Notes under the pieces: model-generated
Database searches by the model: none
What the model was told of the DNA's origin: nothing
The model's input: the letters and a program-made list of their open reading frames with translations, nothing else
Shown here: positions 1 through 7,082 of the stretch, one piece after another
Layout of the letters: every line of letters begins with the position of its first letter
Numbering within the stretch: position 1 is the first letter of the stretch
DNA from: an uncultured Methanobrevibacter sp.
GTDB taxonomy: Archaea > Methanobacteriota > Methanobacteria > Methanobacteriales > Methanobacteriaceae
DNA: 10,674 nucleotides
Assembly: GCF_937881195.1 (NCBI RefSeq)
Contig: NZ_CALGFC010000019.1
Location: forward strand, 1 to 10,674
Direction: 5' to 3'
Program-made: the position numbers and the translations under genes

Positions 1-76
1 ATATTTACTAATTTTAATAATTTTATATGATATTTACTAATTTTAATAATTTTATATGATATTTACTAATTTTAAT
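1..76. repeat. 29-bp tandem repeat, at least 2.6 copies
   Basis: Two identical 29-bp units (1-29 and 30-58) are followed by the first 18 bases of a third (59-76). Each unit starts ATATTTACTAATTTTAAT and ends TTTTATATG. The array begins at the window edge and probably continues to the left. It is purely AT apart from one C and one G per unit. It lies beyond the end of thsA; the gene it belongs to is not visible. The copies are contiguous without spacers, so this is not CRISPR. Confidence 0.9.
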
Positions 77-228
77 TTAAATATTGATTGATTCATTATC
101 TTATCTTTATTAAAATAACTTTTTATTAATTAGCAATTGATTTTAAAATAAGAATTAATATTTAAATTAAAATTAGTAAATTAGAATATGAAAAATAGAA
201 TCAAAAAAAATGAACCAGAAAAAATTAT

Positions 229-262
229 AAAAAAGAAAAAAAGAAAAAAAGATGTAAAAATA

Positions 263-269
<7 letters not shown>
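229..269 (-). terminator. thsA terminator: small stem-loop followed by T tracts
   Basis: On the minus strand a perfect 7-bp inverted repeat, GATGTAA/TTACATC with a 5-nt loop (251-269), is followed at once by T7-C-T7-C-T6 (250-229). The thsA stop codon TAA (265-263) lies inside the first arm of the stem. Oligo-T tracts are the normal archaeal termination signal; a hairpin directly before them looks like a bacterial intrinsic terminator and is less usual. More T tracts follow around 203-224. Confidence 0.75.
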
Positions 270-1885
<1,616 letters not shown>

Positions 1886-1889
1886 AAAA

Positions 1890-1897
1890 ATCACCTC
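1890..1897 (-). promoter_or_regulatory. thsA ribosome binding site, decides the start
   Basis: Minus strand GAGGTGAT, then TTTT, then ATG at 1885-1883. This is the strongest Shine-Dalgarno in the window and a near-perfect match to the methanogen anti-SD. It contains the in-frame GTG at 1894-1892, which therefore is not the start codon. Confidence 0.85.
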
Positions 1898-1989
1898 ATA
1901 ATTTATTTTTTAAATAATATATTTAAAAATTTAATATCTAATTAATATATCCATAATATTACTTTAAAATCCATTAAATAAACTAATAT

Positions 1990-1999
1990 TATATTTAAA
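1990..1999 (-). promoter_or_regulatory. Candidate proximal TATA box for thsA
   Basis: Minus strand TTTAAATATA, preceded about 8 nt upstream by GTGGGAAA, a purine-rich stretch that could act as a BRE. A transcript starting about 25 nt downstream would have a leader near 80 nt. In DNA this AT-rich the match is weak evidence. The distal box at 2228-2235 has better sequence. Confidence 0.3.
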
Positions 2000-2029
2000 A
2001 TAATTTCCCACTTAATTACAATAATGATA

Positions 2030-2212
2030 AAAGTTAATAGATATTAAATATGATAATATTTAGCTACAAGATAGCTAAATATTTTATATAATCTATTAAT
2101 TGAGTTATAGCATTTATATTGTAAAAATAAAAATTATCTTAAATAAATAGATATATCAAAGATATTTAAAATTTATTAACTTCTATTAACTTTAATAAAT
2201 TTACAATATAAA
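2030..2212 (-). other. Interleaved inverted repeats in the thsA upstream region
   Basis: Two perfect inverted repeats cross each other. TTTATATTGTAAA (2113-2125) pairs with TTTACAATATAAA (2200-2212). AAAGTTAATAGA (2030-2041) pairs with TCTATTAACTTT (2182-2193). Read on the minus strand the order is A, B, A', B', the topology of a pseudoknot or of two mutually exclusive folds. If thsA is transcribed from the TATA box at 2228-2235, all of this lies in its leader. T5 runs at about 2123-2135 could stop such a transcript early. In DNA of this composition, inverted repeats of this length are expected about once per region by chance, so function is unproven. Confidence 0.35.
2055..2083. repeat. Perfect 12-bp hairpin with 5-nt loop
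   Basis: The arms AATATTTAGCTA (2055-2066) and TAGCTAAATATT (2072-2083) are exact reverse complements around CAAGA. An outer pair, TTAATAGAT (2034-2042) and ATCTATTAA (2091-2099), extends it as an interrupted stem. It could be an RNA hairpin in the thsA leader or a dyad operator. It is not followed by a T tract on either strand, so it is not an obvious terminator. Confidence 0.6.
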
Positions 2213-2227
2213 GTGGGTTTGAGGTTA

Positions 2228-2235
2228 TATATAAA
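2228..2235 (-). promoter_or_regulatory. Strong TATA box TTTATATA, minus strand
   Basis: Minus strand CCGTAAGA followed by TTTATATATAACC is the best match in the window to the archaeal BRE plus TATA consensus. It sits in a GC-richer patch (about 15 G/C in 50 bases, 2213-2262) within DNA that is otherwise nearly all A+T. The predicted start is near 2205, giving either a thsA leader of about 320 nt or a separate small RNA. On the plus strand the same bases read TTATATATAAAT, so opposite use is possible. Confidence 0.4.
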
Positions 2236-2333
2236 TCTTACGGAAGTTCTATAGTTTTCTAATAATTTAAATATAACTATTAAAAAAAGTAATACCCAAA
2301 AATAATCCAGAATATATTAAAAATATACTATAA

Positions 2334-2403
2334 ATTAGTGATAATAATACTAAATTAGTACAATTAATTTAAACTAATAAAAAAATCTTAAATTAGTACT
2401 AAT
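2334..2403. promoter_or_regulatory. Cluster of five ATTAGT/ACTAAT motifs
   Basis: ATTAGT occurs at 2334-2339, 2354-2359 and 2392-2397; its reverse complement ACTAAT occurs at 2373-2378 and 2398-2403. The last pair forms a 12-bp perfect palindrome, ATTAGTACTAAT (2392-2403), and its half ATTAGTAC recurs at 2354-2361. Spacings are about 20 bp. The cluster lies 220-290 bp upstream of the cyclase-family gene and may be a regulator binding region. A 10-bp inverted repeat with an A-rich loop follows at 2422-2453. No regulator gene is adjacent, so the role is inferred only. Confidence 0.3.
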
Positions 2404-2460
2404 AATTTTATTTAAAAATTAAAATATTCTAAAAAATAAAAAATAGAATATTTAAATAAT

Positions 2461-2623
2461 AAAATATTTGAATTAAAATAAGGAATATTATAATATTGAT
2501 AGATATATAAAATATTTGAATTAAAATACTGAATATTATAATATTGATAGATATATAAAATATTTGAATTAAAATACTAAATTTATAAATATTTTAATAT
2601 TATAATGTTAATAGGTATATAAA
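2461..2623 (+). repeat. 48-bp tandem repeat ending at a start codon
   Basis: Nearly identical 48-bp copies start at 2461 and 2509; a third starts at 2557 and is interrupted by an insertion before its second half resumes near 2600. Each copy starts AAAATATTTGAATTAAAATA and ends GATAGATATAT, so every junction creates TATATAAA (2504-2511, 2552-2559, 2616-2623). The last of these abuts the ATG at 2624. The array fills the promoter region of the cyclase-family gene. Confidence 0.9.
2552..2559 (+). promoter_or_regulatory. Candidate TATA box for the cyclase-family gene
   Basis: TATATAAA at a repeat junction; a start about 26 nt downstream gives a leader near 43 nt. The identical box one unit upstream (2504-2511) could act as a second promoter. 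The third box touches the start codon and would yield transcripts beginning inside the gene, so it is the least likely. Confidence 0.4.
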
Positions 2624-3244
2624 ATGAAATATATTGATTTGAGCCATAAATTAAATAAAGATACACAAGTTTATCCTGGGGACCCTAAATTTGTTATAGA
2701 AAAATTCAGTACAGCTGATGATGATTATTTTCTATCAAATATAAACGGAAGTCCACATACTGGAACACATATAGATGCCCCATATCATTATATTAAAAAT
2801 GGAAAAAAAGTCGATGATTTAGATATTAATACTTTAATAGGGAAAGCTACGATCCTAAAAACAAAAAGAGAAATAGTTAATGATAGTATAAATATTAAAG
2901 ATATTGATATCAAAAATCCAATTGAAAAAATTGTTATTTTAAAAACAGAATGGTATAAACATTGGGGCAATGATGATTACTTTACTAAAAACCCTTATAT
3001 CTCCAATGAATTAGCTGACATGTTAATTGAAAATAAAGTTAAAGGAGTAGCTATAGATACATGTTCAGTTGATAAAATAGGTGAAACAAAAATCCATAAA
3101 CGATTTCTTAAAAATGATATATGGATTGTAGAGAATCTTACTAATTTAAATAAGTTATCAAAAAATAATTATTATTCTTATTTTATTCCAATGAATATAG
3201 ATGCTGAAGCTTCATACATCCGAGCTTTTGTTAAAGATGAATAA
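2624..3244 (+). CDS. Cyclase family protein (arylformamidase-like metal hydrolase)
   Basis: A 206-residue member of the cyclase/kynurenine formamidase-like family (Pfam Cyclase), near the usual family length and probably cytosolic. The signature HxGTHxDxPxH is intact as HTGTHIDAPYH (45-55), with His45, His49 and Asp51 as likely metal ligands and His55 next in the motif. AIDTCSVD and the IVENLTNL segment nearer the C terminus match the conserved second half. The family includes kynurenine formamidase and isatin hydrolase, and many archaeal members have no known substrate. No kynurenine-pathway gene is nearby, so a specific activity is not assigned. The start is the ATG at 2624: MKYIDLSH is a typical family N terminus, and a weak AGGT (2613-2616) precedes it. 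It is monocistronic, convergent with the coiled-coil gene, and expressed from a promoter region built of 48-bp repeats. There is no signal peptide or membrane segment. Confidence 0.88.
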   Translation: MKYIDLSHKLNKDTQVYPGDPKFVIEKFSTADDDYFLSNINGSPHTGTHIDAPYHYIKNGKKVDDLDINTLIGKATILKTKREIVNDSINIKDIDIKNPIEKIVILKTEWYKHWGNDDYFTKNPYISNELADMLIENKVKGVAIDTCSVDKIGETKIHKRFLKNDIWIVENLTNLNKLSKNNYYSYFIPMNIDAEASYIRAFVKDE

Positions 3245-3419
3245 AAATTAAAGTGAATAAATTAAAATTTTTCAGAATAGATAAAAAGCAATCAAAATAT
3301 AATATTTAAGAATAAAACTAATTAAATATTATTTATATTATAGATATAATTATATTCTAGATATAATAAAAATTACAAAAATATAGATTTTATAAATTGA
3401 ATTTTATATAAAATTTAAA

Positions 3420-3435
3420 AATTTTTATAAAAATT
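3420..3435. terminator. Probable bidirectional terminator between convergent genes
   Basis: AATTTTTATAAAAATT is a perfect 16-bp palindrome presenting a T5 run to both strands. For the minus-strand coiled-coil gene, further T6 tracts lie between 3440 and 3500. For the plus-strand cyclase-family gene, a first T5 occurs at 3268-3272. The rest of 3245-3513 is featureless AT-rich DNA. Confidence 0.45.
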
Positions 3436-3513
3436 AAAAATAAAAAATTAATATAAATTAATTAAAAAATAAAGAAATAAAATTAAAATAAAAAATTCAA
3501 TAAAATAAGATTC

Positions 3514-4998
3514 CTATTTTTTATCTATTTTAATCCATTTACTTTCTTGAGGGTTTTCAGGATCTTCAGGTTTTAAATAACCTTTTCTTTCTAATCCTCT
3601 TATTATATTGTTTATATTGTTGTAAGAAATATCTTTAAATGCAATTTTACGAATATAGCTATGTATTTCTTGAGAATCCATTGGGTTTTCAGGAATTAAA
3701 TAATAAATTTGAGACTGGAATGATGTTAAATCACTCTTTGGAGATGAAGTTATTTTTTTATAATTATTTCTTATTGACAATAGCTCTTTATTAGCTTGTT
3801 TACAAGAATCTAATTCCTTTTTAAGATTTATTAATTCATTATTATTATTATTTATAATATTATCTTCACTATCTTGAATATTTTTCAGTTCATCACTTTT
3901 TTCAAAAGATTTTTCACTAATCAATATTTCAGAATCTAAATCATTATTTTTATCTAAAGATTCCTGAGATTTATTAGTGAAATTTTTATCTAAATCTGAA
4001 AATAATCCTTTAATCTCTTCTAATCTTTGGATTTTCAAATCCTTAATATTAATTTCATCTTTCACTCTATCATATTCTGCTTTAGAAACATTTTGATCCT
4101 TAATTTTTCTTATCTCTAATTTTTTCTCATTAAGTTCATTAACTAACGATTTAATCTTATTGTCTTTTTCAACAATTTTGTTAAGTGCAGATTTTAAATT
4201 TGCATTAATCTCTCCTAATTCCTTGATTTTATATTGTTCAATATCATTTTCAAGAGAGTTTTTAATATCATTAAAAGATAGTTTAATTTTTTCTAATTCC
4301 TCAATTCGATTATCCTTATCTGACAATTTTTCTTCATAAGAATATTTTATTTCTTCAAAAGATTTTTGAATCTCTTCTAATTCGTTAATTCTAATTTTTT
4401 TATCTTCTAATTCTTTTTTAATAGATTTAAAAACTTCTTGATCTACAGAAGCTGATTTTAAAATTTTAATCTCATTATCTTTAGAATCAATTTCCCTTTG
4501 AAGCCCTATTAAATTATCTTTACTGAGTATATCACTTTCTAAATCATTAATTTTTTCTTTATATGAATTTATATCATTTAAGAGAGAATTAATTCTTTCA
4601 TCTTTTTTAACAATTGTATCCAAAGAAGACTCTAATTTATCGCTATACTCTTTAAGTTCCTGTGTTTTAAATTTTTTAAGATCGTTTTCAAGAGCAATTT
4701 TAATATCATTAAAAGAATCTTTAAAATCACTTAAATCTTGGATTTTTAATTCTTGGTTGTTTATTATATTCTCTTTATTATTGAGAGAAACTTGAAGATT
4801 GTTTAAATCAACTTTAAGATTAGAAATTAAATCTTCTTTCTCTTTAAGAGTATTTTTTAATTTTTCAGCAGTATCATCATTTTTTAAAAGATTTTTTTCA
4901 TTTTCAAGGTTCATGAGATCTATCTTAAGCTCATTAATTTCTAATAAACAAGATTTCACAAGATTTTGTAGCTTAATCTTCTCTTTATCTTCTACCAT
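3514..4998 (-). CDS. Unrecognised coiled-coil protein with C-terminal winged-helix-like domain
   Basis: A 494-residue protein of unknown function. Residues of about 5-345 are Lys/Glu/Asp/Asn-rich with heptad-like Leu/Ile spacing, a long coiled coil. Residues 346-400 are acidic and include an Asn run. Residues of about 425-494 have a helix-helix-recognition helix-beta hairpin pattern (SFQSQIYYL, SQEIHSYIRK, NNINNIIRGLERKGYL, KWIKI), read as a winged-helix DNA-binding domain. The coiled coil is internally duplicated: 95-144 and 241-290 align without gaps with 26 of 50 identities. A shorter motif around SF..IK recurs near 84, 202, 231 and 322. No Walker A or B motif, signal peptide or membrane segment is visible, so it is not an SMC ATPase. 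The start ATG has GTGAT 3 nt upstream (5002-5006), the same register as thsA. It lies downstream of a phased repeat array that it might bind. Function is inference only. Confidence 0.85.
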   Translation of the reverse strand: MVEDKEKIKLQNLVKSCLLEINELKIDLMNLENEKNLLKNDDTAEKLKNTLKEKEDLISNLKVDLNNLQVSLNNKENIINNQELKIQDLSDFKDSFNDIKIALENDLKKFKTQELKEYSDKLESSLDTIVKKDERINSLLNDINSYKEKINDLESDILSKDNLIGLQREIDSKDNEIKILKSASVDQEVFKSIKKELEDKKIRINELEEIQKSFEEIKYSYEEKLSDKDNRIEELEKIKLSFNDIKNSLENDIEQYKIKELGEINANLKSALNKIVEKDNKIKSLVNELNEKKLEIRKIKDQNVSKAEYDRVKDEINIKDLKIQRLEEIKGLFSDLDKNFTNKSQESLDKNNDLDSEILISEKSFEKSDELKNIQDSEDNIINNNNNELINLKKELDSCKQANKELLSIRNNYKKITSSPKSDLTSFQSQIYYLIPENPMDSQEIHSYIRKIAFKDISYNNINNIIRGLERKGYLKPEDPENPQESKWIKIDKK

Positions 4999-5074
4999 AA
5001 TATCACATTTCCCTAATAATGATAATACATAAAAAGCATAATAAATCCAATTTTTAACAATCTTTTAATTAAAT

Positions 5075-5089
5075 CCATATATATAATTC
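5075..5089 (-). promoter_or_regulatory. Candidate promoter of the coiled-coil gene
   Basis: Minus strand GAATTATATATATGG contains a TATA-like core; transcription starting about 25 nt downstream gives a leader of about 55 nt before the ATG at 4998. It is the best-placed TATA match between the gene and the repeat array. Confidence 0.4.
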
Positions 5090-5171
5090 AAAACTCAATA
5101 AAATTTATACCTTTTAATACCATTAAAAGCATTCAATGAATATTTCAATATAATTTTAAAATTAATATGAT

Positions 5172-5185
5172 TAAATCATGATTTA
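5172..5185. promoter_or_regulatory. 14-bp perfect palindrome TAAATCATGATTTA
   Basis: An exact dyad built from the half-site ATGATTTA and its complement TAAATCAT, about 25 bp left of the 20/21-bp array. The same half-site makes up the palindrome at 5386-5401 on the other side. The overlapping TGATTAAATCA (5168-5178) is a second dyad. The likely role is a binding site for a dimeric regulator; this is inference. Confidence 0.45.
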
Positions 5186-5210
5186 TATTAAATACTAATT
5201 ATATAACAAA

Positions 5211-5333
5211 TATAAGCTAATTTATAATAATATAAGCTAATTTATAATAATATAAGCTAATTTATAGTAAATATAAACTAATTAATAATAAATATAAGTT
5301 AATTTATAACAACTATAGATTAATTTATATTAA
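5211..5333. repeat. Six-copy 20/21-bp direct repeat array (iteron-like)
   Basis: Copies start at 5211, 5231, 5251, 5272, 5293 and 5314. The consensus is TATAAGCTAATTTATAATAA; the first two are identical, the third differs at one base, and the last three are diverged and carry a 1-bp spacer. A degenerate copy may precede them at about 5191. The 20-21 bp step is close to two helical turns, so every copy faces the same side of the DNA, as in iteron, centromere or operator arrays. It lies 210-340 bp upstream of the coiled-coil gene start. Simple slippage could create such an array; what stands out is the kept phase despite sequence divergence. Confidence 0.85.
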
Positions 5334-5385
5334 ACATGATATTCATCATAATCAAATATAATGAGAAATTATTGAAATAATAAAT

Positions 5386-5401
5386 TATGATTTAAATCAT
5401 A
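5386..5401. promoter_or_regulatory. 16-bp perfect palindrome TATGATTTAAATCATA
   Basis: An exact dyad made of the half-site ATGATTTA, as in the palindrome at 5172-5185, with the halves in the opposite arrangement. It lies about 50 bp right of the phased array. ATGAT-ATTC-ATCAT (5336-5349) lies between, and TAAATCATGA recurs at 5556-5565. From 5402 to 5580 there is otherwise only A-rich sequence. Confidence 0.45.
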
Positions 5402-5580
5402 TTCCAATTAATGTTAAATTGTTTATTTAAAGTCATATATATAATTATTTGATTATTTAGCCTTATTAAAAAAAATATAATAAAAAATATAATAAAAAAT
5501 AGAAAATAAAAAGTAGAAAATAAAAAAATTAAAAAATAAAATTTAGAAAATAAAGTAAATCATGAAATAATATTTTGAAA

Positions 5581-5680
5581 TAATTATTAAAAAATAACTT
5601 AGCATAATTATTAAAAAATAAATTTATTATAATTTATTAAAAATAAATTTATTATAATTTATTAAAAATAAATTTATTAT
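5581..5680 (-). repeat. 24/25-bp repeat array with T5/T6 runs downstream of asd
   Basis: A 17-bp core, TAATTTATTAAAAATAA or its TAATTATTAAAAAATAA variant, recurs at 5581, 5605, 5630 and 5655. On the minus strand each copy presents a T5 or T6 run downstream of asd, so the array may serve as a series of back-up termination sites for the lysine operon. Confidence 0.75.
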
Positions 5681-5693
5681 ATTAAAATCTTAA

Positions 5694-5735
5694 AGAAAAA
5701 GTTTAAAGATGTAATAAAATAAAATTTAAAAAAAA
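5694..5735 (-). terminator. asd/lysine operon terminator
   Basis: On the minus strand T8 begins 4 nt after the asd stop codon (5735-5728) and is followed by further T tracts near 5700-5692 and in the 25-bp array. This is a typical archaeal oligo-T terminator without a GC hairpin. It contrasts with the gaps inside the operon, which lack T5 runs on this strand. Confidence 0.7.
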
Positions 5736-5738
5736 TAA

Positions 5739-6788
5739 TTATAAAATAGTTTTATTAATCAATTCAGCATTTAAAATAGAAGCTCCAGCTGCACCACGAA
5801 TAGTATTGTGACCAACTAAAACATATTTAAAACTATTATCAAATACTGGATCTTTTCTAAGCCTACCAACAGTTACAGCCATTCCACCATCGGCATTTCT
5901 ATCCATTCTTGGTTGAGGTCTATTTTCTTCTTCTTTAACGATTACAGGATTTTTCGGAGCAGAATAAAGGTCGAGTTCCTGAGGAAGTGCTTTAAAATTA
6001 GCCATATCACTTTTTATGTTGTTTATATCAATATCTTCAGCTAATTCAATAAATACTGCTTCAGTGTGACCATCTAAAACAGCTACTCTATGACAAGAAG
6101 TAGTAAGCCCAAATTGAGCAGGTTTTATTTCCAAACCATCTAAATCTCCCAATAAATGAAGAGTTTCACTTTCCATTTTTTCTTCTTCACTACCTATATA
6201 TGGAACTAAATTATCAACAATAGCCATTGAAGGAACACCATTGTATCCAGCACCAGAAACAGCTTGCATAGTTGATACATAAACCCTGTTTATATCATAT
6301 TTATCATAGATTGGTTTTAAAGTCAAAGTTAGTGCAATAGTACTACAATTAGGATTAGTAACTATAAAACCGTCCCAATTTCTATTTTTCTGTTGTACTT
6401 CTATAATATCTAGAAATTCAGGGTTTACTTCAGGAATTACAAGAGGAACATCTTTTTCCATCCTCATAGCACTTGCATTAGATGCAACTATAAAATTCTC
6501 TGCAAATTTTGGTTCAACAATAGCTGCATTTTCAGTAGGAAGTGAGGAAAATAGTATATCAACATCATTACTTATTGCAGATGGTTCTGTTTCAGATACA
6601 ACAATGTCTTTTACAGAATCAGGCATAGCATCATCAAGATACCAAGTTGTAGCATCTTCATATCTTTTACCTGCTGAACGAGAAGAAGCCGCTAAAGCAC
6701 TTATCTCGAAATCAGGATGTTTATCTAACAGCTGAATAAATCTCTGTCCGACCATTCCAGTTGCACCAAGTACTCCTACATTTACCAT
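5739..6788 (-). CDS. asd: Aspartate-semialdehyde dehydrogenase
   Basis: NADPH-dependent reduction of aspartyl-4-phosphate to aspartate 4-semialdehyde, the branch point to lysine, threonine and methionine. The product is 349 residues. In numbering from the upstream Met (subtract 1 for the chosen start), the Rossmann motif GATGMVGQ is at 9-16, the catalytic cysteine is Cys149 in NPNCST, and the likely acid/base histidine is His234 in SCHRVAV. Length and motifs fit the archaeal/fungal-type enzyme. Two ATGs are adjacent (6791 and 6788). The Shine-Dalgarno GGTGAT touches the first and lies 3 nt from the second, the spacing used by its neighbours, so the second is chosen. It is the last gene after lysC, dapA and dapB, 294 bp behind dapB. 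That gap has repeats and TATA-like boxes, so asd may also have its own promoter. No missing residues. Confidence 0.96.
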   Translation of the reverse strand: MVNVGVLGATGMVGQRFIQLLDKHPDFEISALAASSRSAGKRYEDATTWYLDDAMPDSVKDIVVSETEPSAISNDVDILFSSLPTENAAIVEPKFAENFIVASNASAMRMEKDVPLVIPEVNPEFLDIIEVQQKNRNWDGFIVTNPNCSTIALTLTLKPIYDKYDINRVYVSTMQAVSGAGYNGVPSMAIVDNLVPYIGSEEEKMESETLHLLGDLDGLEIKPAQFGLTTSCHRVAVLDGHTEAVFIELAEDIDINNIKSDMANFKALPQELDLYSAPKNPVIVKEEENRPQPRMDRNADGGMAVTVGRLRKDPVFDNSFKYVLVGHNTIRGAAGASILNAELINKTIL

Positions 6789-6791
6789 CAT

Positions 6792-6797
6792 ATCACC
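6792..6797 (-). promoter_or_regulatory. asd ribosome binding site, decides the start
   Basis: Minus strand GGTGAT is directly followed by ATGATG. With zero spacing to the first ATG and 3 nt to the second, the second is the likely start, matching GTGAT-N3-ATG at the coiled-coil gene and GTGAT-N4-ATG at thsA. Confidence 0.7.
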
Positions 6798-6800
6798 AAA

Positions 6801-6824
6801 TTATTATTATTATTATTATTATTA
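6801..6824 (-). repeat. (TAA)8 microsatellite just upstream of the asd RBS
   Basis: Eight perfect TTA triplets on the plus strand, (TAA)8 in the asd mRNA, end 3 nt upstream of the Shine-Dalgarno. Slippage would change the leader length in 3-nt steps without touching the coding frame. It is unstructured A/U sequence and could also act as a translation enhancer. Confidence 0.9.
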
Positions 6825-6839
6825 TAATTTAAATAATTA

Positions 6840-6900
6840 TAATTTTATTATTCTAATTTTATTATTATAATTTATTATTATAATTTATTATTATAATTTT
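6840..6900. repeat. 13/14-bp minisatellite TAATTTATTATTA
   Basis: About four to five consecutive units of TAATTT(T)ATTATTA occur between the (TAA)8 tract and the 49-bp repeats. The units are AT only, apart from single C substitutions. This looks like slippage-derived filler in the asd leader or promoter region. Confidence 0.75.
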
Positions 6901-6935
6901 CATTTATTATTCATTAAATAGCCATATTTACTATT

Positions 6936-7052
6936 TATATTAAAATTTATCAATTATATAAAATTATAACTATAATTAATACTATATATTAAAATTTATC
7001 AATTATATAAAATTATAACTATAATTAATAGATTATATTAAAATTTATAATT
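6936..7052. repeat. 49-bp tandem repeat between dapB and asd
   Basis: Copies at 6936-6984 and 6985-7033 are identical at 46 of 49 positions; a third, partial copy starts at 7034. Units start TATATTAAAATTTATCAATT. Each full unit carries the minus-strand TATA-like TTTATATAA, so the duplication also doubled a possible asd promoter. Confidence 0.92.
6954..6962 (-). promoter_or_regulatory. Candidate internal promoter for asd (duplicated TATA)
   Basis: Minus strand TTTATATAA within the 49-bp unit, with an identical copy at 7011-7003. Starts about 25 nt downstream would give asd leaders of roughly 145 and 195 nt. Since dapB has no T-tract terminator, this would add to read-through rather than replace it. 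Confidence 0.3.
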
Positions 7053-7082
7053 TTTTAATATTATTTTTTTATTAATTGAATA

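Noticed and set aside
2788..2970. Minus-strand hydrophobic open frame inside the cyclase-family gene
   Set aside because: The Ile/Phe/Ser-rich run is the reverse reading of Lys/Asp/Asn codons, so it only looks like a membrane protein.
2624..3244. Specific call as kynurenine formamidase (kynB)
   Set aside because: The family motif is shared by enzymes with different substrates, and no kynurenine-pathway gene is in the window.
3514..4998. SMC or Rad50 chromosome segregation ATPase
   Set aside because: Coiled coil only; no Walker A, Walker B or signature motif, and too short.
4799..5032. Plus-strand Ser/Phe-rich open frame over the start of the coiled-coil gene
   Set aside because: It is the reverse reading of Lys/Glu-rich coiled-coil codons, with no promoter or ribosome binding site of its own.
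4999..5738. Chromosomal replication origin
   Set aside because: AT-rich with repeats, but no Cdc6/Orc1 gene nearby and no G-rich origin recognition box seen.
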